Of a stretch of 5,853 nt of DNA, positions 1 through 5,491 are shown one piece after another (the stretch's first letter is position 1; each line of letters starts with the position of its first letter). The DNA lies in contig CAZYPB010000074.1 of NCBI GenBank assembly GCA_964649265.1, positions 1 to 5,853 of the forward strand. Reading direction: 5' to 3'. The position numbers were made by a program, and so were the translations under genes. The notes under the pieces are model-generated. The model searched no databases. It was not told the origin of the DNA and saw only the letters and a program-made list of their open reading frames with translations. The DNA is from CAZYPB01 sp964649265. GTDB lineage: Archaea > Micrarchaeota > Micrarchaeia > Burarchaeales > JAKAKT01.

Positions 1-834
1 CCCTACCTTTTCTGGGACTTTAAGGTCTCTGTTTAGTATCTTTAATTCCCTTGAGCACTTCTCTTTCGCTTCAGATAAAAGGTGTACACCCACTTCTGCA
101 AGCACATCCATTGCATCATTATGGTCTGCAAAGCCCATCTCCGCATCCATCTGCAGTATCTCATTTAAGTGGGCAGTTGTATTGTGCTTTTCAGCCCGAA
201 ATATGGGGCTCGTCATAAAAACTTTGTCCATTCCGCCTATAACTGCAAGTTGCTTGTAAAGTTGCGGGGATTGCGCTAGGAAAGCATCTTTCTCGAAATA
301 TTCCACTTTGAAAAGGCTTGTTCCTCCTTCAGTTGCGGATGCAACTATTGAAGGCGGAGTTATCTCCTGGAAATCAAGTTCCTCAAGCTTCTTCCTGAAT
401 GCACTCTCAAGCACGCTTCTTATCCTGAATATGGCGGTTGTCTCGAGCCTTCTTAGATCAACATACCTGTTATCCAATCTAACATCCAAATCAGCTGGAA
501 CCTTTCCAGTTACCTCAAATGGTATTGTTGTGGAAACAGGCCCGATAACTGTTATCTTTGAAGGAACTAGTTCAACTCCTGCTTTGGCTCCTTTGCCTGC
601 TGCTACTTTTCCCTCAACCTGGACAACTGTTTCCTTAACGAAATCTATTGAATCAACAACCTCGTCTGGGACAACTCCCCTTTTTGCAGTTACCTGAATT
701 ATCCCCGTTCTATCTCTGAGAACAAGGAACTTTATCTTCCCAATGTCCCGTATCTCGTGAGCCCAGCCAGCAAGTGCGACTGTCTCTCCTTCCATGTCTG
801 GAGTTATCTTGGATATATAGTGCGTTCTCATCAT
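1..834 (-). CDS. aspS: Aspartyl-tRNA synthetase, archaeal type (N-terminal 278 residues, runs off the left edge)
   Basis: Class II aminoacyl-tRNA synthetase that charges tRNA with aspartate in the cytoplasm. I translated the open frame from ATG at 834 to the window edge; the C-terminal part, including motif 3, lies outside. Residues 1 to about 105 form the OB-fold anticodon-binding domain (RTHY, AGWAHEIRDIGKIKFLVLRD). The linker PFEVTGKVPADLDVRLDNRY at 105-124 is typical of archaeal AspRS. The catalytic core follows, with motif 1 around 125-161, the amino-acid-binding stretch ATEGGTSLF at 167-175, FLAQSPQLYKQ at 185-195 and motif 2 FRAEKHNTTAHLNE at 212-225. The overall match to remembered Thermococcus AspRS is collinear from residue 1, which supports this start; a second ATG follows at once at 831. 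His26 and Lys84 fall at positions known to affect discrimination between tRNA-Asp and tRNA-Asn. Ala221 replaces a usually conserved Arg. The gene appears to have its own promoter, separate from the upstream alba. Confidence 0.96.
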   Translation of the reverse strand, partial: MMRTHYISKITPDMEGETVALAGWAHEIRDIGKIKFLVLRDRTGIIQVTAKRGVVPDEVVDSIDFVKETVVQVEGKVAAGKGAKAGVELVPSKITVIGPVSTTIPFEVTGKVPADLDVRLDNRYVDLRRLETTAIFRIRSVLESAFRKKLEELDFQEITPPSIVASATEGGTSLFKVEYFEKDAFLAQSPQLYKQLAVIGGMDKVFMTSPIFRAEKHNTTAHLNEILQMDAEMGFADHNDAMDVLAEVGVHLLSEAKEKCSRELKILNRDLKVPEKVG

Positions 835-842
835 GAAGTGAT

Positions 843-854
843 TTTATGCATAAA
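843..854. promoter_or_regulatory. 12-bp perfect palindrome between the aspS TATA box and start codon
   Basis: TTTATGCATAAA is its own reverse complement. It sits between the candidate TATA box (857-862) and the predicted transcription start near 834. A dimeric repressor bound here would block RNA polymerase loading, so an operator is possible. AT-rich promoter DNA produces short palindromes by chance, so function is unproven. Confidence 0.25.
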
Positions 855-856
855 CC

Positions 857-862
857 TTTAAA
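857..862 (-). promoter_or_regulatory. Candidate TATA box for aspS
   Basis: TTTAAA on the minus strand is centred about 25 bp upstream of the aspS ATG at 834. In archaea the TATA box lies about 26 bp before the transcription start, so the transcript would begin at or within a base or two of the start codon. No GGTG- or GGAG-like ribosome-binding site is visible in the bases before the ATG, which agrees with a leaderless mRNA. The BRE upstream is not convincing, so this is inferred from spacing and composition only. Confidence 0.4.
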
Positions 863-902
863 TGGCATCTCCTTAGTACGGCCATTAACAAAAGTAGGCA
901 GA

Positions 903-925
903 AAAAATAGGTAAAAAGAAAAAAA
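903..925 (-). terminator. T-rich tract after alba (candidate archaeal terminator)
   Basis: Immediately after the alba TAG, the minus strand reads through clusters of T (TTTTT, C, TTTTT, then ACC and another run TATTTTTT). Archaeal RNA polymerase terminates at oligo-T tracts without needing a hairpin, and none is evident here. The tract separates the five-gene cluster from aspS, which has its own promoter-like element downstream. Confidence 0.5.
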
Positions 926-1255
926 CTAATGAATTAATTTTATCTCTATGGCGGATACTTTTGACTTGCTACCGTCTTCAGAGGTAAGCTCTTCTGTTGA
1001 GATGTTTATAGACTTTACCTGAGCTTCTGGCATAAACCTGTTCCTAACTATCTCAGCAACATCAACTGCTCTTGAGATAACCTTTCCACGAGCTTTCACT
1101 GAAACCTCTTTTGCGCCCTCGTTGAATTGGGTTACAACAGCCAGAACATAGCTCATTATTCCTTTCTTTCCTATGTAGATTGTGTTTTCATCTCCCCTCA
1201 TTCTTGAAGGAGTCTCTTTCGATACTTCTTGGTTTTCCACTGGTTCATCTGCCAT
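926..1255 (-). CDS. albA: DNA/RNA-binding protein Alba
   Basis: Small dimeric chromatin protein of archaea that coats DNA and also binds RNA. The 109-residue product has a 20-25 residue acidic, probably disordered N-terminal extension, then the complete Alba fold: NTIYIGKKGIMSYVLAVVTQ, FNEGAKEVSVKARGKVISRA, VDVAEIVRNRF, and a final strand SKVSAIEIKLIH. The paired lysines in IGKK correspond to Lys16/Lys17 of Sulfolobus Alba, which bind DNA and are subject to acetylation there. The usual Pro after them is Gly here. I chose ATG at 1255 because a strong GGAGGTG lies 5 nt upstream; a TTG one codon earlier (1258) would leave only 2 nt of spacing. The gene starts 15 bp after the DUF460 stop, so it is likely the last gene of the cluster, and the strong ribosome-binding site fits an abundant protein. 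Confidence 0.97.
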   Translation of the reverse strand: MADEPVENQEVSKETPSRMRGDENTIYIGKKGIMSYVLAVVTQFNEGAKEVSVKARGKVISRAVDVAEIVRNRFMPEAQVKSINISTEELTSEDGSKSKVSAIEIKLIH

Positions 1256-1260
1256 CAAAG

Positions 1261-1267
1261 CACCTCC
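1261..1267 (-). promoter_or_regulatory. Strong ribosome-binding site of alba (GGAGGTG)
   Basis: GGAGGTG on the minus strand matches the anti-Shine-Dalgarno end of archaeal 16S rRNA and is the best such site in the window. Its 5-nt spacing to ATG at 1255 decides the alba start over the adjacent TTG at 1258. Confidence 0.8.
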
Positions 1268-1270
1268 ACG

Positions 1271-2116
1271 TCATCTATCTGATGATTTTCGACGATAATT
1301 CTTGATTATTTTGTCTAAATCTACCTTCTTTTCTTTCTCTTTTTTATTCTTCAAAGCTTTTAAATTCGATTGTTTTTCTCTCCTTTTTTTCTTTTTTGAC
1401 ATTATACGTATCTTTGTATCCCTTTTTCTTATCTCCTTGTCACGTACAATTCTTTCATAAATGCCTTTCTCAAGGTTGAGAAGCTTATCCTGGAGGATTT
1501 TCTTTTCTGTTTCAGCCCGCTCTATCGCTTTCTTTAATTCTGCATTTGCCCTTAGGACCTCCCTTATCTTCTCATTCTTTTTTAGAAGTGACGGGTCGAC
1601 CGTTTCAGCTTCTCCTTGTTTTTCTGGAACAGTTTCTATCTCTATTTTAGTATCCAAATCAAGGAGCGCATTCTGGACTGAAAAGCCCTCGAGAACAAGC
1701 CCCTTCACCTGCTCTGTTTTGTCATCCATTTTCTTTGATTTGAGTGCAGCTTCTATTTTTCTGAATTTGTTCTGGTTTACATGGAATGCTTTTACAGTTG
1801 ATGCTATTGCATCACGTTCATGGAGGTTCTCAAATGCGAATCCCTTTGAAAGTAAGATCTTTTCTTTTTCTGTGATATCTCGCTGTGGCTCAAATATCCG
1901 CGTGTTGAAAATAGCTGACATTTTGGAAATGTATTCAGGAACGGGAGTAACATCTGTTGCAAAAAGAACAGGCTTTCCGAAGTGTCTTATCTCTGAAACT
2001 ATCTTCTGCTTGTCTGCTCCCCTTGCGCTTCCTACGAAAACAAGTTTCCCTTTTAAATCCATGAACGCATATCCGATTGTTGTCCCAGGATCAAGACCAA
2101 CTATGAGAAGTTTCGT
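1271..2116 (-). CDS. DUF460 / COG2433 family RuvC-YqgF-like RNase H-fold protein, short form, apparently ACG-started
   Basis: Archaeal protein of unknown function with an RNase H-like (RuvC/YqgF type) domain. The only in-frame ATG (2062) would omit the first strand, but the codons before it encode TKLLIVGLDPGTTIGYAF, which is the conserved family N-terminus. I therefore start at ACG, directly after the upstream stop, giving 281 residues. A GGTGA lies 4 nt before it. Candidate catalytic acids are Asp9 (DPGTT), Asp55 (FATDVTP) and Asp102 (LHERDA). Residues from about 170 to 240 are a charged coiled coil (EKIREVLRANAELKKAIERA region). The last 45 are very Lys/Arg-rich, ending KNYRRKSSDR. As I recall, family members are often about 600-650 residues with a further C-terminal domain; that domain is absent here. 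An ATG-to-ACG change, a base error, or a frameshift from GTG at 2124 are alternatives. Family assignment is firm; function is not known. Confidence 0.85.
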   Translation of the reverse strand, partial: TKLLIVGLDPGTTIGYAFMDLKGKLVFVGSARGADKQKIVSEIRHFGKPVLFATDVTPVPEYISKMSAIFNTRIFEPQRDITEKEKILLSKGFAFENLHERDAIASTVKAFHVNQNKFRKIEAALKSKKMDDKTEQVKGLVLEGFSVQNALLDLDTKIEIETVPEKQGEAETVDPSLLKKNEKIREVLRANAELKKAIERAETEKKILQDKLLNLEKGIYERIVRDKEIRKRDTKIRIMSKKKKRREKQSNLKALKNKKEKEKKVDLDKIIKNYRRKSSDR

Positions 2117-3364
2117 TTAATCACCCATTGGAGTTATTGAGAGGTTCTGTTTTACAAGCACCTTTGTTTTCCTGGGAATGTTCCTGGATAGTACAACTCC
2201 CGAGCCTATCCAGCTTCCATCGCCTATTAGGGTTCCGGGCATTACACAGGAGAGAACTCCGAACTTAGTGTTGTCGCCAACTATTGCTCCTAGCTTGTTT
2301 CTCATTGTATTTACCTTTCCACTTGAAATATCAACGTCTATCTTTTTTGCATCGAATCTGAAATTAGCAAGCTGGGTTCCTGCTCCGAAATTGGTATTCT
2401 CTCCAATAACGCTGTCGCCTATGTATGCAAGATGCTTTGCATTTACCTTGTTGGATATTATGCTGTTCTTAATTGTGGTGCTGTCCCCTATGCTGCAGTT
2501 GTCCCCAATGCTTGTTGTTCCCCGGATGTATGAATGTGGGCCCACCTTGGTGTTCTCACCTAGGTAAACAAGGCCTTCTATGTAAGAATCAAATATCTCA
2601 GATCCCTTGGACATTATTAGTTTTCCTCTTATTTTCGTGTTCTCCGTTTTCGTTTTTCTTGGTTTCATCTTACTTAGAAGATACTCATTTGCATGGAACA
2701 GATGCCAGGGCATTCCCATGTCAAGCCAATATCCTGAGAATTTTACTCCACTAACCTTTCTTTCCTTGAGCATATGTTTTACTGCATCAGTTACCTCATA
2801 TTCCCCTCTTTTGCTTGCTTTTAGTTTTCTTAGTAGGGTGAAAATCGATTTACCGAGAACATAAATACTTGTGTTTGCTAGGCGCCCTTTTGGTGCTGAT
2901 GGTTTCTCCTGGAACGAGACAACTCTTTTTCCCTTTAGTTCAGCTATTCCATAGTGCTTAGGGGAACTGACCTCTGTGAGCCCAATTGTGATGTCCCCAG
3001 AATGATCTTTTATGAGTCTTTTTATTGAAGAGGAATCTGTTATTATGTCTCCTGCAATTCCAAGGAATGTGTCATCAACATTGTTTTCAGCTGTTAGAAA
3101 GGCTGCCCCAGTTCCATATGTGTTTCCCTGGGTGACATAATCTATTTCCATTCCTAGTTTTCTTCCATCTCCGAAGTAATCAGTTATAACATCTTTCATA
3201 TAGCGGACAACAACCGTTGCCCTTTTTATTCCTGCTTTCTTAACGCTCCCGAGAACATGATGTAGTATTGGCTTTCCTGCGATCTCTATCATGCATTTTG
3301 GGCGAGTGTAGGTTAGTGGCCTAAGCCTCTTGCCCTCCCCAGCTGCAAGGACCACTGCTTTCAT
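2117..3364 (-). CDS. Bifunctional sugar-1-phosphate nucleotidyltransferase / acetyltransferase, archaeal GlmU-like
   Basis: Cytoplasmic enzyme that joins a sugar-1-phosphate to a nucleotide, probably making UDP-GlcNAc after acetylating GlcN-1-P. The N-terminal nucleotidyltransferase domain (about 1-228) has the signature LAAGEGKRLRPLTYTRPK at 6-23, a metal-binding GDIITD with Asp106, FQEKP at 151-155 and WLDMGMPWHL at 213-222. The rest (about 245-400) is a left-handed beta-helix of hexapeptide repeats (YLGENTKVGPHSYI, SIGDNCSIGD, AIVGDNTKFGV), as in acyltransferases. AKHLAYIGDS places His311 where the acetyltransferase histidine of Sulfolobus ST0452 is expected. The length of 415 is normal for the family. 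It begins 4 bp after the mutase stop. In Methanocaldococcus the equivalent pair, as I recall MJ1100/MJ1101, is also adjacent, supporting the GlmM/GlmU role. Use of glucose-1-P with dTTP or UTP remains possible, since members are often promiscuous. Confidence 0.92.
   Translation of the reverse strand: MKAVVLAAGEGKRLRPLTYTRPKCMIEIAGKPILHHVLGSVKKAGIKRATVVVRYMKDVITDYFGDGRKLGMEIDYVTQGNTYGTGAAFLTAENNVDDTFLGIAGDIITDSSSIKRLIKDHSGDITIGLTEVSSPKHYGIAELKGKRVVSFQEKPSAPKGRLANTSIYVLGKSIFTLLRKLKASKRGEYEVTDAVKHMLKERKVSGVKFSGYWLDMGMPWHLFHANEYLLSKMKPRKTKTENTKIRGKLIMSKGSEIFDSYIEGLVYLGENTKVGPHSYIRGTTSIGDNCSIGDSTTIKNSIISNKVNAKHLAYIGDSVIGENTNFGAGTQLANFRFDAKKIDVDISSGKVNTMRNKLGAIVGDNTKFGVLSCVMPGTLIGDGSWIGSGVVLSRNIPRKTKVLVKQNLSITPMGD
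2121..2125 (-). promoter_or_regulatory. GGTGA ribosome-binding site at the DUF460 gene start
   Basis: GGTGA followed by TTAA and then ACG closely parallels the arrangement at the decarboxylase gene, GGTGA-TTTAA-ATG. It lies inside the last codons of the upstream nucleotidyltransferase gene, whose stop codon TAA falls between it and the ACG. This implies translational coupling and points to 2116 as the initiation site. Confidence 0.55.
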
Positions 3365-3368
3365 CTAT

Positions 3369-4679
3369 TCAACTCACTGAACCCAGAACTATCTTCTCAG
3401 CTTTAGAGAATAATAACTCTAGTTGTTTTTTATCTTTATGTTCGCAGGTGATTCGGATAACTGGCTCCGTACCTGATGGCCGTATTAGGAGCCATCCATC
3501 CCCCATATCAATTCTAACTCCATCCTCTGTATTGCATTTTCCCTTAATCGACTTTACTTCTTCAAGTATTCTGCTCATCGCCTTCCCTTTTTCCTTGCAC
3601 TTGTATTTCGCTCTTTTCATCGGGTATTTCTTTATCTTTGATGCAAGTGGGCCGAGCTTGCCCAGCCTGCAGAAAGCCTCAACGAATTCCAAGCCTGCCA
3701 TTATCCCATCTGGAACCAGATGGTTTTTCGGGAAAATGTATTCCCCGCAAGGCTCTCCTCCGAAAATACCTCCGTGCTTTTTTATTGCATGGCTTACATT
3801 AAGGCTTCCGACACTTGTTATTATTGGTTTTGATCCTCCTTTTTCTATTGCCTCTCTTATTGAAAGCGATGCCTCAACTGTTGTGACTATTTTCCCCTTC
3901 CTCTCCTTGAGAACCTCATTACACATCAAAACAAGCTGTGTGTCAAGACCAAGTATATTTCCCGTTTCATCCATAACAACTGCCCTGTCTGCGTCACCAT
4001 CGTGAGCTATTGCAAGATCCGCACCGCATGCCCGCACCACTTTGGAAGTGTGTTCCAGGTTCTTTTCATTAGGCTCTAGGGGCCTGGAGAACAAACCAGA
4101 TACGTCGCAGTTCAGTGTTATTACCTTGCAACCAGCTGCCCTTAATACATATGGCATGATAACAGAGCCTGCGCCATTTCCTGCATCTACAAGGACTTTC
4201 GGTTTCTTTTTTTCAATTACAGAAGTATCAACTGCACCCAAAACAAGTTCTGTGTGCTTTCTTATTGCCTCTCCATTTATCGACTCAGTTCCTGGACCTC
4301 TAAGTCTCCAGAGCCTGTCCTTCACTGTTTTCTCTATAACTCTCTCTGTTTCCCTTGGAACCTCCTCTCCGTCCTCGAAAAGCTTTATTCCGTTGTATTC
4401 AGGAGGGTTGTGTGATGCAGTTATCATTGCCCCAAGAGATGAGCGAGATGCATAGGATGTTGTCGGTGTAGGGGCTATACCTATTTTCACAACATCCGCT
4501 CCTGCTGAAAGAGCTCCTGCGCAAAGTGCGCTCTCTAGAACAAGACCTGAAGGCCTGGTGTCTCTGCCTATAAAAAGAGTCTGTGAGCCTTTCCTAATGA
4601 AAGACATTCCGACATGCAGGGCAATTTCTGAAGTAACTTCGTCATTGAACAGTCCTCGTATTCCTGATGTTCCAAACAT
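3369..4679 (-). CDS. glmM: Phosphoglucosamine mutase / phosphohexomutase (alpha-D-phosphohexomutase family)
   Basis: Interconverts hexose 6- and 1-phosphates, most likely glucosamine-6-P to glucosamine-1-P. The 436-residue protein is full length, with all four domains and their signatures: MFGTSGIRG at the N-terminus; the phosphoserine loop ITASHNPPEYNGIK with Ser89; the magnesium loop DGDADR at 227-232; the sugar-recognition loop GGEPCGEY at 307-314; and the phosphate-binding RPSGTEPVIRI at 400-410. The start is fixed by the family N-terminus and by GGTG placed 5 nt upstream (4685-4688), just after the decarboxylase stop codon. The sugar loop differs from the GE-x-SGH of classical phosphomannomutases and is more like archaeal GlmM-type proteins. 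The downstream neighbour, a GlmU-like enzyme 4 bp away, would use its product, which is why I prefer phosphoglucosamine mutase over phosphomannomutase or phosphoglucomutase; sequence alone does not exclude those. Confidence 0.93.
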   Translation of the reverse strand: MFGTSGIRGLFNDEVTSEIALHVGMSFIRKGSQTLFIGRDTRPSGLVLESALCAGALSAGADVVKIGIAPTPTTSYASRSSLGAMITASHNPPEYNGIKLFEDGEEVPRETERVIEKTVKDRLWRLRGPGTESINGEAIRKHTELVLGAVDTSVIEKKKPKVLVDAGNGAGSVIMPYVLRAAGCKVITLNCDVSGLFSRPLEPNEKNLEHTSKVVRACGADLAIAHDGDADRAVVMDETGNILGLDTQLVLMCNEVLKERKGKIVTTVEASLSIREAIEKGGSKPIITSVGSLNVSHAIKKHGGIFGGEPCGEYIFPKNHLVPDGIMAGLEFVEAFCRLGKLGPLASKIKKYPMKRAKYKCKEKGKAMSRILEEVKSIKGKCNTEDGVRIDMGDGWLLIRPSGTEPVIRITCEHKDKKQLELLFSKAEKIVLGSVS

Positions 4680-4684
4680 CTTTG

Positions 4685-4688
4685 CACC
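4685..4688 (-). promoter_or_regulatory. GGTG ribosome-binding site of the mutase gene
   Basis: GGTG lies 5 nt before the ATG at 4679 and starts only 2 nt after the decarboxylase stop codon (4691-4693). This supports the chosen start and co-transcription of the two genes. Confidence 0.6.
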
Positions 4689-4690
4689 AA

Positions 4691-5401
4691 TTATTTTTGA
4701 ACTGCGTTTGTAGGGGAAGTTTGTATTTGATCCTTGTTTGATATTAGGAGATCTCCCGAAGGTTTCTCTGCTATTTCCCGAACAATATTTTCCTGTACTG
4801 GTTCCTGTTGCCCAGATGCGGCTACAACCTCTCCTGCCTTCTCTTCAGGGAAATGATCTTCACTTAGCATTACTGAAGCAGCAACAACTGTTGTCCAGAG
4901 CCCGTTCTTCTCACCTATTGCCGATTGAGTTACGTTTGTTGTTTTTACTATCTCTGCACTCATTTTGAAAAGCTGTTCCTTTTCATCCCAGCTTGAGTCT
5001 GGATCAAATTCGATTCCTATGGTGGATGCAAGCATAGATGCCGCAAGATCTTCAGCGTAATCTCCTACCTTCTCTTCAGTCATTCCGAAGCAGTGGTGCT
5101 CAGAAAGGTATCCGTGTTTTGTTTTGTCATTCGGAAGCGCACACCCCACAGATGCAGCTATCAGTCTGTTAGGCTCATTTGTCTCATTTCTGGCCATTAC
5201 AACGAATGTTATCTCTCCAGGGCTTAGTTTCTCAAGTCCTATCTTTTTAGGTATCATCTGACATCCAGGCGGAAATATACTGGAAACGGAAACAAGGTTA
5301 AGTTTTGCAATTCCTGCATCCCTTAGTGCAAGCTCAAAAGAAGCTAGTTTTTCCTTGTGTCTTCCTACTCCCTTTGTAAAGAAAATTTTTTTAGGTATCA
5401 T
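4691..5401 (-). CDS. pdaD: Pyruvoyl-dependent arginine decarboxylase (PvlArgDC) with a C-terminal extension
   Basis: Decarboxylates arginine to agmatine, the first step of archaeal polyamine synthesis and the source of agmatine for agmatidine in tRNA-Ile. The proenzyme cleaves itself at a Ser-Ser bond to give beta and alpha chains, the latter with an N-terminal pyruvoyl group. The site is in NLVSVSSIFPPGC, so cleavage should fall between Ser40 and Ser41. Other family features are MIPKKIFFTKGVGRHKEKL, the GEITFVVMARNETN strand, GYLSEHHCFG with Glu101 as the likely equivalent of the catalytic Glu109 of the Methanocaldococcus enzyme, and GLWTTVVAASVML. The domain ends near residue 182. About 54 further residues, rich in Glu, Gln and Ser, look disordered; the Methanocaldococcus protein is about 165 residues. 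GGTGA 5 nt upstream supports the start. It is the first gene of the minus-strand cluster, 11 bp before the mutase. Confidence 0.95.
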   Translation of the reverse strand: MIPKKIFFTKGVGRHKEKLASFELALRDAGIAKLNLVSVSSIFPPGCQMIPKKIGLEKLSPGEITFVVMARNETNEPNRLIAASVGCALPNDKTKHGYLSEHHCFGMTEEKVGDYAEDLAASMLASTIGIEFDPDSSWDEKEQLFKMSAEIVKTTNVTQSAIGEKNGLWTTVVAASVMLSEDHFPEEKAGEVVAASGQQEPVQENIVREIAEKPSGDLLISNKDQIQTSPTNAVQK

Positions 5402-5406
5402 TTAAA

Positions 5407-5411
5407 TCACC
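5407..5411 (-). promoter_or_regulatory. GGTGA ribosome-binding site of the decarboxylase gene
   Basis: GGTGA is followed by TTTAA and the ATG at 5401, a 5-nt spacing ideal for archaeal Shine-Dalgarno use. It confirms the start of the arginine decarboxylase and serves as a template for judging the DUF460 gene start. Confidence 0.75.
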
Positions 5412-5443
5412 AATGAGAATTTGTCTGGGAATTATTTCGTGCG

Positions 5444-5457
5444 CAAAGCTTAAAAAA
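5444..5457 (+). promoter_or_regulatory. BRE/TATA-like promoter of Sec61-beta, possibly shared by the divergent cluster
   Basis: CAAAG followed by CTTAAAAAA resembles an archaeal BRE plus TATA box. Centred near 5453, it predicts transcription start near 5479-5481, leaving an 11-13 nt leader with GGTG before the Sec61-beta ATG at 5492. On the minus strand the same element reads TTTTTTAAG and would predict a start near 5427, giving a leader of about 26 nt for the decarboxylase cluster. The plus-strand reading is the better supported; the minus-strand use is a guess. Confidence 0.5.
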
Positions 5458-5491
5458 CATCTCCACACAGAAATTAATCCGCAGTGGTGTT

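Noticed and set aside
308..697. 129-residue plus-strand open frame
   Set aside because: It lies wholly opposite aspS, whose conserved motifs on the minus strand explain the sequence; its product is Ser/Thr-rich without a family match.
1256..1258. TTG as the alba start, one codon before the ATG
   Set aside because: The GGAGGTG site would then be only 2 nt away; the ATG at 1255 gives a normal 5-nt spacing.
1330..1400. T-rich plus-strand stretch that looks like a low-complexity repeat or terminator
   Set aside because: It is the complement of the Lys-rich tail of the DUF460 protein and keeps that reading frame open.
1461..2120. 219-residue plus-strand open frame opposite the DUF460 gene
   Set aside because: It is antisense to a protein with clear conserved motifs. 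Its Ser/Phe-rich composition is what reverse-complemented Lys/Glu-rich coding DNA gives, and it has no recognisable domain.
2101..2124. GTG at 2124 overlapping the nucleotidyltransferase stop as a start for the DUF460 gene
   Set aside because: The GTG frame reaches TAG at 2103-2101 after seven codons. It could only work with a one-base frameshift, so I treat it as an alternative explanation and not the called start.
2178..2864. Three overlapping plus-strand open frames with hydrophobic, membrane-like stretches
   Set aside because: They overlap one another and oppose the nucleotidyltransferase. The hydrophobic look comes from antisense reading of its charged and beta-helix codons.
3448..4455. 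Two plus-strand open frames of 185 and 137 residues
   Set aside because: Both are shadows of the phosphohexomutase gene, which carries all four family signatures on the minus strand.
4738..4968. 76-residue plus-strand open frame, Leu-rich
   Set aside because: It is antisense to the decarboxylase C-terminus, with no ribosome-binding site or family resemblance.
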